The notes under the pieces were generated by a model, which was not told the origin of the DNA, did not search any database, and was given only the letters and a program-made list of their open reading frames with translations. Of a stretch of DNA of 54,603 nucleotides, positions 8,649-17,336 are shown piece by piece. Numbering within the stretch: position 1 is the first letter of the stretch; the number at the start of each line of letters is the position of its first letter. The translations under genes were made by a program, and so were the position numbers. The stretch is from Bradyrhizobium sp. CCBAU 51627 (GTDB lineage: Bacteria; Pseudomonadota; Alphaproteobacteria; Rhizobiales; Xanthobacteraceae): contig NZ_LBJG01000078.1 of the NCBI RefSeq assembly GCF_028128765.1, positions 1 through 54,603 on the forward strand. Reading direction: 5' to 3'.

Positions 8649-10147
8649 CTACGACATTGTCGGCATGACGAATTCGGCACCGGCTCGTATTCCGGTTGGC
8701 CAGCGGCTGGTGACCGTCTTCATTCGCGTATTGAAGCGAATGCCCTCCGGACCGTGCATGTGGTGGTCGCCGAAAATCGAGGCCTTCCACCCACCGAACG
8801 AGTGAAAGGCCATCGGCACCGGAATTGGAACGTTGATGCCGACCATTCCGACTTTGATCTGATGGGCGAATTCCCGCGCAGCATCGCCATCACGTGTGAA
8901 GATGGAGGTGCCATTGCCGAATTCGTGTTCATTGATCAGTCGCGCGGCTGTCGCGTAGTCCGGCGCTCGAACCACCGACAGCACAGGTCCGAAGATCTCT
9001 TCCTTGTAGATCTTCATGTTCGGTTTGACATGGTCGAACAGGGTTCCGCCCACGAAGAAACCATTCTCGTAGCCCTGCATCCTGAACTTGCGTCCGTCGA
9101 CCAGCAACTTTGCGCCCTCGGCGACGCCGGCATCGATATAGCTCCGGACCTTCTCTAGGTGCTGTTGCGTCACGAGAGGCCCCATCTCTGCCTCGCGGTC
9201 GGTACCCGGTCCGACCTTCAGGCCTCGAACTTTGGGTTCGAGCGCGGAGATCAGCTTGTCCGCGGTCCCCTCGCCGACCGGCACGGCAACCGAGATTGCC
9301 ATGCAGCGTTCGCCGGCGGAGCCGTAGGCGGCCCCCATCAATGCGTCGACCGCCTGATCCATGTCAGCGTCGGGCATCACGATCATGTGGTTCTTGGCGC
9401 CACCGAGCGCCTGGCAGCGCTTCCCGGTATTCGCGGCCGTCGAATAGATGTACTGCGCGATGGGTGTGGAGCCCACGAAGCTGATCGCCGAAATATCTGG
9501 GTGATGCAGCAGCGCATCGACAGCTTCCTTGTCGCCTTGGACCACGTTAAACACACCGTCCGGCAGACCGGCTTCCTTCAGCCACTCCGCCATGATGAGT
9601 GACGCCGACGGGTCGCGCTCAGATGGCTTCAGAATGAACGCATTTCCGCAGGCGAGAGCGACCGGAAACATCCACATCGGAACCATGACTGGAAAATTGA
9701 AGGGCGTGATTCCGGCGACCACGCCGAGCGGCTGGCGCGTAGAATAGCTGTCGACACGGGTACCGACATTCTCGGTGAGTTCGCCCTTGAGGAGCTGCGG
9801 AGCGGCCGTGGCAAACTCGACCACCTCCATTCCGCGCTGAACTCGCCCAGAGCGTCGGAGTGAACCTTGCCGTGCTCGGAGACGATCACGTCGGCAAGCT
9901 GACCTGCGCGATCCTCGAGGATGCGCAGAAAGCGATTGAGGACGCGTGCACGCCTGAGAGGCGTCGTGTCGGCCCAACCCTGTGCCGCCCTGTTCGCGGC
10001 AGATACCGCATCCGCCACCACGGCCGCGTTGGCGGCCACAACACGGCCCGTCTGCTCGCCCGTTGCCGGGTTGAAGACCGGCGAGCTTCGTTCGGTGCTA
10101 CCCGGGACCTGCTTGCCATCGATGAAATGATTGATCTGCGTGACCAC
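8649..10147 (-). pseudogene. Methylmalonate/malonate-semialdehyde dehydrogenase (CoA-acylating), one-base frameshift
   Basis: The enzyme family turns methylmalonate or malonate semialdehyde into propionyl- or acetyl-CoA using NAD and CoA. The N-terminal ~105 residues (INHFIDGKQVPGS, NPATGEQTGRV, ILEDRAGQLADVI, SEHGKVHSDALGE) are read from a GTG at 10147 with a good AAGGAG site. The protein continues in another frame from about 9843 (QRGMEVVEFA, GITPFNFPVMVPMWMFPVAL, and the catalytic Cys in GSAGERCMA) to 8649. The junction reads GAGTTCAGC where GAGGTTCAGC would keep the frame, so one G seems to be missing. Otherwise it is full length (~498 residues), which means a recent mutation or a sequence error. 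It lies 41 bases after the ABC ATPase gene in the same operon. Confidence 0.88.
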
Positions 10148-10188
10148 GAACGTCTCCTTCTAGATTCTGATCCGACGCGCACCTCGAG

Positions 10189-11703
10189 TCAGGCCGCTTT
10201 CATTCCCGCCATGTATTTTCCGATCACGCGCTTATCCGCACCGTCGGCTGACACTTCATAGACGATGCGACCCGCGCTCATGACGAGGACCCTGTCGACC
10301 AAGCCAAGCAACTCGTCGAGATCCTCCGAGATGAGCAGCACGGCGGTTCCGCGATTCCGTGCCTCGACGATCCGGCGGTACGTTTCTTCGCACGCAACGA
10401 AATCAAGACCGAACGTCGGATTCGACGCGACCAGCAATCGAACGTCCTGCGTGAGCTCTCGCGCCAGCACAGCGCGTTGAACATTGCCACCGGATAGCGC
10501 GCTCATGCTTGCGTTCAGGCCAGGGGCCTTGACACGAAATTGTGCGACCAGCCTCTCGGCCTGCTCTGCGAGCGCGCCGTAGTTCATTGCGATACCACGG
10601 CAGAGCGGCACCCGATCGAAATTACGCAGGGCAAGGTTCTCGGCCAGCGACATGCGATCGATGCAGGCGTTCTTCAGCGGCTCCTGCGGCAAGCCATAGA
10701 CACCAAGGCGGGCGATCTCCCTTCGCGTACCGTTGAACGGCGATCCGGAGACGGTCATCGTACCGCTGCGGTCACGCTGCCCCATCATGGCCTCGACAAA
10801 CTCCAATTGGCCATTTCCGGATACCCCGGCAATCCCGACAACCTCCGCTGCTCGCACCTCGAGCGAGAGATCTTTCACGGCCGGAAGACCATTGTCGCCG
10901 TTCACGCAGAGGTCCCTAACGGAGAGGATAATATCGGACTTCGGCGGTGATTTCGGCGCGTGCTGCACCATCTTGCTGACGGGCTCTCCGATCATAGCTT
11001 CTGCCAGAGCGTCATCAGTCAAATCGGCGACGGGGCCCGTTCTCACCGACGCGCCTCGACGCAACACCGTCACGTCGTCGGCGAATCGGCGCACTTCATG
11101 GAACTTGTGGCTAATCAGGATAGCGCTGAGTTCGCCCGCCCGTGTCAGGCTGCGAACATGGCCGAGCACTTCATCGGCTTCTGCCGGCGTCAGCACCGAC
11201 GTCGGTTCGTCTAGGATGAGTAGCTTGCGCCCGAGATAGAGCTGCTTGACGATCTCGGCCTTCTGCTTCTCGCCCGCAGAGAGCTGCGAGACGCGTACGT
11301 CGAGTGGCACGTGAAACGGAAGCTTCCTGGTGACTTGGGCCAGCCGCCTCAGCTCGCTTTGCCAGTTGATATAGGCCGGCAGTCTCGCACCGCTGACGAC
11401 GAGATTCTGCGCCACCGTCATCGACGGCACGAGAGTGAAATGCTGATACACCATGCCGATGCCGAGCGCATCGGCATCCCTAGGCGAGTTCAGCCGGTGC
11501 TCACGCCCATCCACCTGGATGTGACCCTCGTCCGGATGGTAAAAGCCCACCAGGCATTTGACCAACGTGCTCTTCCCCGCGCCGTTCTCCCCGAGCAGCG
11601 CGTGGACGGTGCCCGAGCGGATCAGCAGCGATACGTTGTTCAGAGCGAGGTTTGCCCCGAAACGCTTCGTCATGTTCTTGAGCTCGACTTGCGGAACGCT
11701 CAT
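10189..11703 (-). CDS. ABC transporter ATP-binding protein, tandem domains (sugar/nucleoside BMP type)
   Basis: The product has 504 residues and two ABC cassettes. The first has an intact Walker A (GENGAGKST) near residue 40, the signature QLSAGEKQKAEI and Walker B LLILDEPTSVLT. The second is degenerate: its Walker A reads GVSGNGQL with Gln in place of the catalytic Lys, and its Walker B reads LLVASNPTFGLD without the usual DEP. Asymmetric cassettes of this kind are normal for importers of the YufO/RbsA type. I chose the ATG at 11703 for its GGAGG ribosome site and fit to the family N-terminus; the frame stays open to 11820. It powers uptake through the two permeases encoded just upstream in the operon. 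Confidence 0.93.
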   Translation of the reverse strand: MSVPQVELKNMTKRFGANLALNNVSLLIRSGTVHALLGENGAGKSTLVKCLVGFYHPDEGHIQVDGREHRLNSPRDADALGIGMVYQHFTLVPSMTVAQNLVVSGARLPAYINWQSELRRLAQVTRKLPFHVPLDVRVSQLSAGEKQKAEIVKQLYLGRKLLILDEPTSVLTPAEADEVLGHVRSLTRAGELSAILISHKFHEVRRFADDVTVLRRGASVRTGPVADLTDDALAEAMIGEPVSKMVQHAPKSPPKSDIILSVRDLCVNGDNGLPAVKDLSLEVRAAEVVGIAGVSGNGQLEFVEAMMGQRDRSGTMTVSGSPFNGTRREIARLGVYGLPQEPLKNACIDRMSLAENLALRNFDRVPLCRGIAMNYGALAEQAERLVAQFRVKAPGLNASMSALSGGNVQRAVLARELTQDVRLLVASNPTFGLDFVACEETYRRIVEARNRGTAVLLISEDLDELLGLVDRVLVMSAGRIVYEVSADGADKRVIGKYMAGMKAA

Positions 11704-11743
11704 CGGACTATCCTCCGAGGATGAATTCTCGTCACGGCGCTTC

Positions 11744-12670
11744 TCACCGGTGCAGCTTGAGCTCGCCCGGCGCATCGGCGAACGGAGCAGCCCGCGATGT
11801 GGACGCAACCATGATTGCAAGGGTCAGAATGTAGGGAGCCGCATTGAACAGGTAGTAGTAGCCGGTCACACCGATGCCCTGGAGCGCAGGACCGAGAGCC
11901 CCCGCCCCGCCGAACAGCAGCGATGCGCCCAGGGCGTTGATCGAACGCCAGCGGGCAAAGATGACGAGCGCGACAGCCATGATGCCTTGACCACTCGACA
12001 GGCCTTCACTCCAGCTCCCCGGATACGAAAGCGACAGGAAGCTGCCGCCGATGCCGGCGAGAAAGCCGCCCGCCATGGTTGCTATGATGCGCACCCGCAA
12101 TACAGGAAACCCAAGCGCGCGTGCCGCATCCTCGCTATCTCCCACGGTGCGCAGCATCAGCCCGCAGCCGGTCCTGTTCAGGAAGACGTAGACCGCAAAA
12201 GCTAATGCAATTCCGACGAAGAACAGTGCGTTGACATCCAGCGCAGCTCGCACCTGCGGTACGCTTGACCAGAATCCGAGCGCGATCGAGGGAAGCGGCG
12301 GCGCTTTGGGCTCGATCAAGGGTTTGCCCAGGAAGAACGCGAGCCCCGTACCCAGCACGATCAGGCTGATGCCGATCGCGGTGTCGTTGACGCGCTTCAC
12401 ACTGCACAGCAGGCCATGCAGGAACCCAAAGGCCATTCCGGCGAGTCCCGCGGAAAGCACGCCGAGCCAGGGCGAGCCGGAGAGGTAGGAGATCGCGTAT
12501 CCCGCCATGGCACCGAGCATTAGCGTACCTTCGAGGCCTAGATTGATACGCCCCGATTTCTCGGTAATCAGCTCGCCGATGCTCACGAAAATGAAGGGCG
12601 TCGACACACGGATCGCCCCACCCAGGATCGCAAGCGGCAGCGCAAGCCAGCCGATTGATGTAGCGTCCAT
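11744..12670 (-). CDS. ABC transporter permease (YufQ-like)
   Basis: This 308-residue multi-helix membrane protein belongs to the branched-chain/ribose permease superfamily, subgroup paired with BMP-type binding proteins. Near the N-terminus it has the very characteristic FIFVSIGELITEKSGRINLG, followed by LEGTLMLGAMAGYA. The ATG at 12670 has a GGAGG site and starts 3 bases after the stop of the upstream permease gene. The pair should form the membrane channel of the importer. Confidence 0.93.
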   Translation of the reverse strand: MDATSIGWLALPLAILGGAIRVSTPFIFVSIGELITEKSGRINLGLEGTLMLGAMAGYAISYLSGSPWLGVLSAGLAGMAFGFLHGLLCSVKRVNDTAIGISLIVLGTGLAFFLGKPLIEPKAPPLPSIALGFWSSVPQVRAALDVNALFFVGIALAFAVYVFLNRTGCGLMLRTVGDSEDAARALGFPVLRVRIIATMAGGFLAGIGGSFLSLSYPGSWSEGLSSGQGIMAVALVIFARWRSINALGASLLFGGAGALGPALQGIGVTGYYYLFNAAPYILTLAIMVASTSRAAPFADAPGELKLHR

Positions 12671-12673
12671 GTC

Positions 12674-13750
12674 TTACCTCCGCGTCGTTTCTCGGAGTTG
12701 TTGCGCGATTGCATCCGCGACGAGGACGCAGACGAAGATCAGCCCCTGAAACACCAGCATTGTCGCATCCGGAAGTCCGAGGCGCCGTTGCAGCAAGCTG
12801 GCGCTCGCCTGCATGCCGCCGATCAACAGCGCGACGGCGACAATCGCAAGCGGCTGGTGCCGCGCCAGAAAGGCGACGAGGATTCCGCTGTAGCCATAGC
12901 CGACGATGAGCGAGGAGTTGGCCGTCCCTTGCACTGCCGCCACCTCGATCGCGCCGGCAATGCCCGCCATGCCGCCTGCCACGACCGAGGCGCCGAGGAT
13001 CCAGCGATTCACGGCAAGCCCGATCATCCTCGCGACCCGGGCACTTCCGCCAACCACTCGCAGCGCAAACCCCCAGCGGGTGTAGCGGAGCACGACATGT
13101 GCGGCGATCGCCAGCAATAGACTGACGGCAAGGCCGGCGTGAACGCCCACACCTGGCAGCGTCGGCAGCATGTAGGAGGGATCGATAGGGTGGGTCGACG
13201 GCTTGTCGAGACTTGCCGGATCGCGCAACATGCCTTCGGTCAGGTGGTGGAAGACGGCGATTCCGATATAGGACAGCAGCAGGCTCGAGATCGTTTCGTT
13301 GACGCCGCGATATTGGCGGAGCACACCTGCCAGACCGAACCAGAGCCCTCCGATCAAGGCGCCGGCCAGCAACATCAGGAGTTGCATGGGAAGCGCGTGC
13401 ACTCCCGCGAACGGCAACGTCACAACGGCACCCGCGAGCCCGCCGAGCACCAAGGCCCCCTCGCCGCCGATAATCACCAGCCCCGCTTGCGCGGGGATCG
13501 CAACGGCGAGGCCCACGAGGACCAAAGGAGCTGCGCGTGACAAGGTATCCTGCCAGGCGAAGCTGCTACCGAAGCCGCCCTGGACGATCAGACCGAACAC
13601 CGTGGCGGGGTTCTGTCCGGACAAGGCCACGAACGCCGCAAAGATGGCGGAGGCGAGCAGCACCGCCAGGACAGGCAAGGCCACACTCAGTTGAGCTGCG
13701 GTTCCCAGCGGCTTCGAAGGCACGGGTTCGATTCCGGAGATCGAAGACAA
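12674..13750 (-). CDS. ABC transporter permease (YufP-like)
   Basis: The 358-residue product is the second channel subunit of the BMP-type importer. It has about eight to ten hydrophobic helices and the family stretches GLAVAIPAQAGLVIIGGEGALVLG and GVNETISSLLLSYIGIAVFHH. The start is a TTG at 13750, supported by a GGAGG five bases upstream; it opens 9 bases after the binding-protein gene stops. Its job is inferred from the matching permease, ATPase and binding protein in the same operon. Confidence 0.92.
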   Translation of the reverse strand: MSSISGIEPVPSKPLGTAAQLSVALPVLAVLLASAIFAAFVALSGQNPATVFGLIVQGGFGSSFAWQDTLSRAAPLVLVGLAVAIPAQAGLVIIGGEGALVLGGLAGAVVTLPFAGVHALPMQLLMLLAGALIGGLWFGLAGVLRQYRGVNETISSLLLSYIGIAVFHHLTEGMLRDPASLDKPSTHPIDPSYMLPTLPGVGVHAGLAVSLLLAIAAHVVLRYTRWGFALRVVGGSARVARMIGLAVNRWILGASVVAGGMAGIAGAIEVAAVQGTANSSLIVGYGYSGILVAFLARHQPLAIVAVALLIGGMQASASLLQRRLGLPDATMLVFQGLIFVCVLVADAIAQQLRETTRR

Positions 13751-13759
13751 GAGCGCCTC

Positions 13760-14872
13760 CTAGACTTGGCCGATGATGCCTTCGATGAGATAATTAATGC
13801 CGTCGAGCGCACGGTCGCTGCTGCTCTGCATGACGCCGGCAGGGATGACGACGTTGCCCTTGTTGTCCTTGAGCGGGCCGCTGTAGATCACGCGCGTGCC
13901 GCCGATGAGGTCTGCCCGCGCCGTCTCGGCCGCCGCGCGCGCCTCAGGCGTAACGAGTTTTCCAAAAGGACTATTCTTGACGAAATGATCGCCAAGCCCG
14001 GCACGGAGATAGTGCTCTGGCTTCTTGCCGCCACGCGCGCTTCCGGCATAGACAAGATAGGGCGTGATCCAGTTCCACTCGGCTCCGGTGAGATAGCCGT
14101 TGGGAGCCACATCGGCCTGACTCGAGTGGTAGCCGCATGACATGACACCGCGCTTCTCCGCCGTCTCGATCACGACCTTCGGGCTATCGACCTGGGCGGC
14201 GATGACGTCGGCCCCTTGGTCGACCAACGTGTTCGTCGCTTCCGCCTCGCGCACAGGAAGCACCCAGTCGCCCGTGAAGATGACCTGCACCTGAATGGTC
14301 GGATCGACCGAGCGAGCGCCAAGCGCGAACGCGTTGATGCTGCGCAGAAGATTTGGCGTCGGCTTCGCAGCGACGAGGCCGAGCTTCTTGCTCTTCGTCA
14401 TGTGGCCAGCGACGATTCCCGAAATGTACTGGGCCTCGAAGATATAGGCGTAGAACGTGCCGATGTTCTCGGGCATGCCCGCCGTCCACACGCCGCCGGT
14501 GTGAGCGAAGGTGACATCCGGATACTTGGCCGCCATCTCCAAGACGTGCGGCTTGAAGTAACCAAAGGACGTCGCCAGGATGAGTTGAGCGCCATCTTGA
14601 CGGATCATGCCTTCCATGCTGCGCTGGGCCGCGATCGTTTCCGGAACGCGCTCCTCCTCCACCACCTTGATGCCGGTTTGTTTCTTGAGCGCCGCGGCGG
14701 CCTGCGCGTGGGACTGGTTGAAGCCGTAATCCTGCTTGGAGCCGGAGTAGAGAACTCCGACGGTGAGCGGCGTCTCCGCAAGGGCAACGGTACTCTTGAG
14801 AACGAATGGTGCGGAGCCGGCAGCGGCCAGCATCTGGAGCACCGAGCGACGGTCGACAGGCTTCAAAGTCAT
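13760..14872 (-). CDS. BMP-family ABC transporter substrate-binding protein
   Basis: This exported 370-residue protein belongs to the Bmp/PnrA-like family, whose studied members bind nucleosides or related small molecules. The N-terminus has a twin-arginine-type signal (VDRRSVLQMLAAAGSAPFVL, cleavage near VALAET). The body has the family pattern: VGVLYSGSKQDYGFNQSHAQ, LILATSFGYFKPHVLEMAAKYPDV, FAHTGG and NIGTFYAYIFEAQYISGIVAG. I chose the ATG at 14872 over the one at 14896 because it has a GGAGAGGA site. It delivers ligand to the two permeases and tandem ATPase. The ligand is unknown; the lyase and semialdehyde dehydrogenase in the same operon suggest a carbon source that is split into a semialdehyde. 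Confidence 0.93.
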   Translation of the reverse strand: MTLKPVDRRSVLQMLAAAGSAPFVLKSTVALAETPLTVGVLYSGSKQDYGFNQSHAQAAAALKKQTGIKVVEEERVPETIAAQRSMEGMIRQDGAQLILATSFGYFKPHVLEMAAKYPDVTFAHTGGVWTAGMPENIGTFYAYIFEAQYISGIVAGHMTKSKKLGLVAAKPTPNLLRSINAFALGARSVDPTIQVQVIFTGDWVLPVREAEATNTLVDQGADVIAAQVDSPKVVIETAEKRGVMSCGYHSSQADVAPNGYLTGAEWNWITPYLVYAGSARGGKKPEHYLRAGLGDHFVKNSPFGKLVTPEARAAAETARADLIGGTRVIYSGPLKDNKGNVVIPAGVMQSSSDRALDGINYLIEGIIGQV

Positions 14873-14904
14873 GTTCCTCTCCGTTGAAGATTGCAATCAG
14901 CAGG

Positions 14905-15870
14905 TCACGACGAAATTCGTTCGGCAGCAGACGGCAGGCCGGGCGCACCACATGCGATGAGGTCGGCTTCCAGCTCCCGCCTTTCAGCAGCGGACAGCGG
15001 CGTGACTGGCGAGCGCACGGCGCCGCCGGAAAGGCCGATCAGATCGCACCAATGCTTGACCGCTGCGTTCGGCATGTGGCCGCGCTTCAGCGGGTCCATG
15101 ATCCACTTGTTGAAGATGATCCGCTGCGGCGCGAGTGAAGCACAGATGCGTGCTGCTTCGTCCGTCCGGCCGGCCGCTAACAGAGCCACGTATTCCGCGA
15201 TCGGGCGAAACTCGCCGCGTTGATAGAGGTAAGGCTCGGGGTCGGCATAGAGGATCGACTGGCCCTCGGCCTGCATGTTGGCGAAGAAGTTCTCTTCCAA
15301 CGGGTCCGACACCAGCACGCCGTTTCGCGCGGCCTGGCGAAGCGCCGCGTTCTCGGCTGCATTGCCTGTCGTTTTCAGGAGCTTGAGATTTGGGAGCGAA
15401 CATAGCTGCGTGAAAACGCCCGGATCCAATGGGCTGCCCGCGGCGGTTCGCGCGTTGAAGATGACGATCGGCATCTCCAAGCGGACACAGACGTGGTGTA
15501 GATACGCGAACTGCTGCGCGGGGGATCGCGGCCCCGAGGTTGGGACCATCAGCACGGCGTGGCTGACGCCAAGCCGACGCGCGTGCTCGCCGAGCTCGAT
15601 GGTTTCTTCCACCGAGGGACCCGAGATCACCACGGAAATCCCAAGGCGCCCGCCCGCCTCGTCTGCAATGACCTCGATGATACGCTTTCTCTCCTGCAGC
15701 GTGAGCGACCAGACTTCGCCGATCAACCCATTGCAGAACACGCCCGCCAATCCGGTTGCGATGTAGTGGCGGGCGTTCCGGCGGACTCCGGCCTCGTCGA
15801 TGGCACCGGAGGCGTCAAACGGCGTGTGTATCGCCGCCCAGATTTCCGGGATCTTCCGCCCGATCGACAT
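14905..15870 (-). CDS. DapA/NanA-superfamily lyase, atypical active site
   Basis: The product has 321 residues and the TIM-barrel pattern of the dihydrodipicolinate synthase/N-acetylneuraminate lyase superfamily. These enzymes form a Schiff base between a lysine and a 2-oxo acid and then join, split or dehydrate it. The Schiff-base Lys appears in LKLLKTTGN. Two other usual residues differ: the catalytic Tyr position reads VIFNART (Phe), and the usual GTTGE loop reads GLIGE. It therefore may be a divergent lyase or dehydratase and not a true DapA. It is the first gene of the ABC importer operon and faces the GntR regulator gene. The start at 15870 matches the family N-terminus (IPEIWAAIHTPFD). 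Confidence 0.85.
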   Translation of the reverse strand: MSIGRKIPEIWAAIHTPFDASGAIDEAGVRRNARHYIATGLAGVFCNGLIGEVWSLTLQERKRIIEVIADEAGGRLGISVVISGPSVEETIELGEHARRLGVSHAVLMVPTSGPRSPAQQFAYLHHVCVRLEMPIVIFNARTAAGSPLDPGVFTQLCSLPNLKLLKTTGNAAENAALRQAARNGVLVSDPLEENFFANMQAEGQSILYADPEPYLYQRGEFRPIAEYVALLAAGRTDEAARICASLAPQRIIFNKWIMDPLKRGHMPNAAVKHWCDLIGLSGGAVRSPVTPLSAAERRELEADLIACGAPGLPSAAERISS

Positions 15871-15903
15871 GCTTGCTCCCTTTCATCCGACCGGTCTATT
15901 CTA

Positions 15904-15917
15904 TTTATCATGATAAA
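15904..15917. promoter_or_regulatory. Candidate operator: perfect 14-bp palindrome
   Basis: TTTATCATGATAAA reads the same on both strands. It sits 33 bases upstream of the lyase gene start and 127 bases upstream of the GntR start, in the only divergent promoter region of this set. Dimeric FadR-type regulators bind short palindromes of this kind, so it is the best candidate operator for the adjacent regulator. Confidence 0.5.
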
Positions 15918-16044
15918 CCGGATTTGCACGAATATGCCTATTATGGGAGAAGTGTCAATTGGGGAGTCGGTTCTTTGCCTGGCCCCGCGCCAGCTCGCCC
16001 CGGAGCCGACCCTGGAACCTATTGGCAGCTTTGGAGAATTCGGA

Positions 16045-16857
16045 ATGGCGGTCGAACTGGAAAAATTGCCGCGGCCGGGGGGGCGGCTGAAAATTCAAAA
16101 ACGGGCCGATCTCGTCACCGGAGAGATCAAGCAGCTGATCACCCAGAAGAACCTTTGTCCGGGCGACAAGCTTCCCATGGAGAAGGAGCTTCAGCGGCTG
16201 TTTTCGGTCAGCAAGAGCACGATCCGCGAGGCTCTTAAGTCCCTCGAGGTGCAGGGACTGATCACCATCAGCACCGGCCCGACTGGCGGGGCGACGATCA
16301 TGGAGGTCCCGCTCGAGCGCACCTTTCAGCTGTTGCAGAACTACCTGTTTTTCAAAGAAGTCAGCATGGAGGACATCTATGCGGCGCGGCGCCTGCTGGA
16401 GCCGGAACTAGCTGCCGGCTCGGTGCCATTTCTGTCGGACGAGCAGCTCGATGCGCTCGAGCAGAACATTGAAACGTGCCAGCCGGCCTCGCAGGAGCCC
16501 TCTCTTCTGGTTCGCCAACGGCAGGCGGATCTCGACTTTCACGACATCCTGGCTGCCGCAAACCCCAATCCTTTCCTGCGCTTCGCATGCGAGCTGATCA
16601 ACGAGATGCTCCGTCGGCTGGTTGTCTTCAGCACCCAGACGCCTCCGGAGGAGCACACGAGATTCGGATGCGCCAACGTCAAGATTCATACCGAGATTGC
16701 CAAGGCCGCCCGCGCGCGCGACAGCGAGCGCGTGCGCGCGCTCATGAAGGCGCATATGGAGGAAGCTTCAGAATACGTAAAGCGGCTGGACGGGCGTCTC
16801 GATGGTCGACTGATCCTCGACTCGGAAATGGCGCCACGCCCTCGACCGCTGTCCTGA
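16045..16857 (+). CDS. GntR-family regulator, FadR (FCD) subgroup
   Basis: The product has 270 residues. The N-terminal winged helix (about residues 20-85) shows VTGEIKQLITQKNLCPGDKLPMEKELQRLF and VSKSTIREALKSLEVQGLI, the GntR hallmark. The C-terminal ~150 residues form an all-helical FCD effector domain with putative metal-binding histidines in DLDFHDILA and HTEIAKAARARD. The frame is open from 15559, but the ATG at 16045 has a GGAG site eight bases upstream and leaves a normal-length protein. It is divergent from the lyase/ABC/dehydrogenase operon and most likely represses it until the substrate arrives. Confidence 0.92.
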   Translation: MAVELEKLPRPGGRLKIQKRADLVTGEIKQLITQKNLCPGDKLPMEKELQRLFSVSKSTIREALKSLEVQGLITISTGPTGGATIMEVPLERTFQLLQNYLFFKEVSMEDIYAARRLLEPELAAGSVPFLSDEQLDALEQNIETCQPASQEPSLLVRQRQADLDFHDILAAANPNPFLRFACELINEMLRRLVVFSTQTPPEEHTRFGCANVKIHTEIAKAARARDSERVRALMKAHMEEASEYVKRLDGRLDGRLILDSEMAPRPRPLS

Positions 16858-17336
16858 TCAGCGTTCTACTTGCAGAAGGCGGTCAATTCAGCTCCCTCTA
16901 AGCGAACCAGTTTCGCACAAAAAACAACCTGATTGAAATGCAACGAACGCGGGTGAAATAGTCGGACAAATAGTCGGGATGATGATGGCCAATGACGTTT
17001 AAGGCTGCCATCCTCTGCTCTTCACGTCGCCGAAAGCGGCCTTTCGACTGGCCCCATCCTTCGATGGCCTTGCCCTTCCGCAAAGCTTCGGCAGCATCGC
17101 AAAACACCCCAAGGCACGCAACGCCGAAGGCAAGCTACTTTTGCCCCTCGCGCGGTCACCATCCTTCGGCATTGTAGAGGGCTTCGAACATGCTCCTTGG
17201 GACGCGCACTACGAAGAGAGGCGGTCGCACAAGTGAATCGACGGCCAGAGCACGCTCATTTTGAATCGAATTAATTCTTGCTGAAAAGGTCCGAGAGATG
17301 TTTGATTTGGAGCAGTGTAATCTTGGGGGAGGGAGA
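16858..17336. other. Gene-free stretch with a 12-nt tandem repeat
   Basis: No supported gene is seen in these ~480 bases. The 10-mer AAATAGTCGG occurs at 16956-16965 and again at 16968-16977, a two-unit tandem with a 12-base period. It lies upstream of the serine recombinase gene and could be a protein-binding site, but nothing shows that. Confidence 0.5.
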
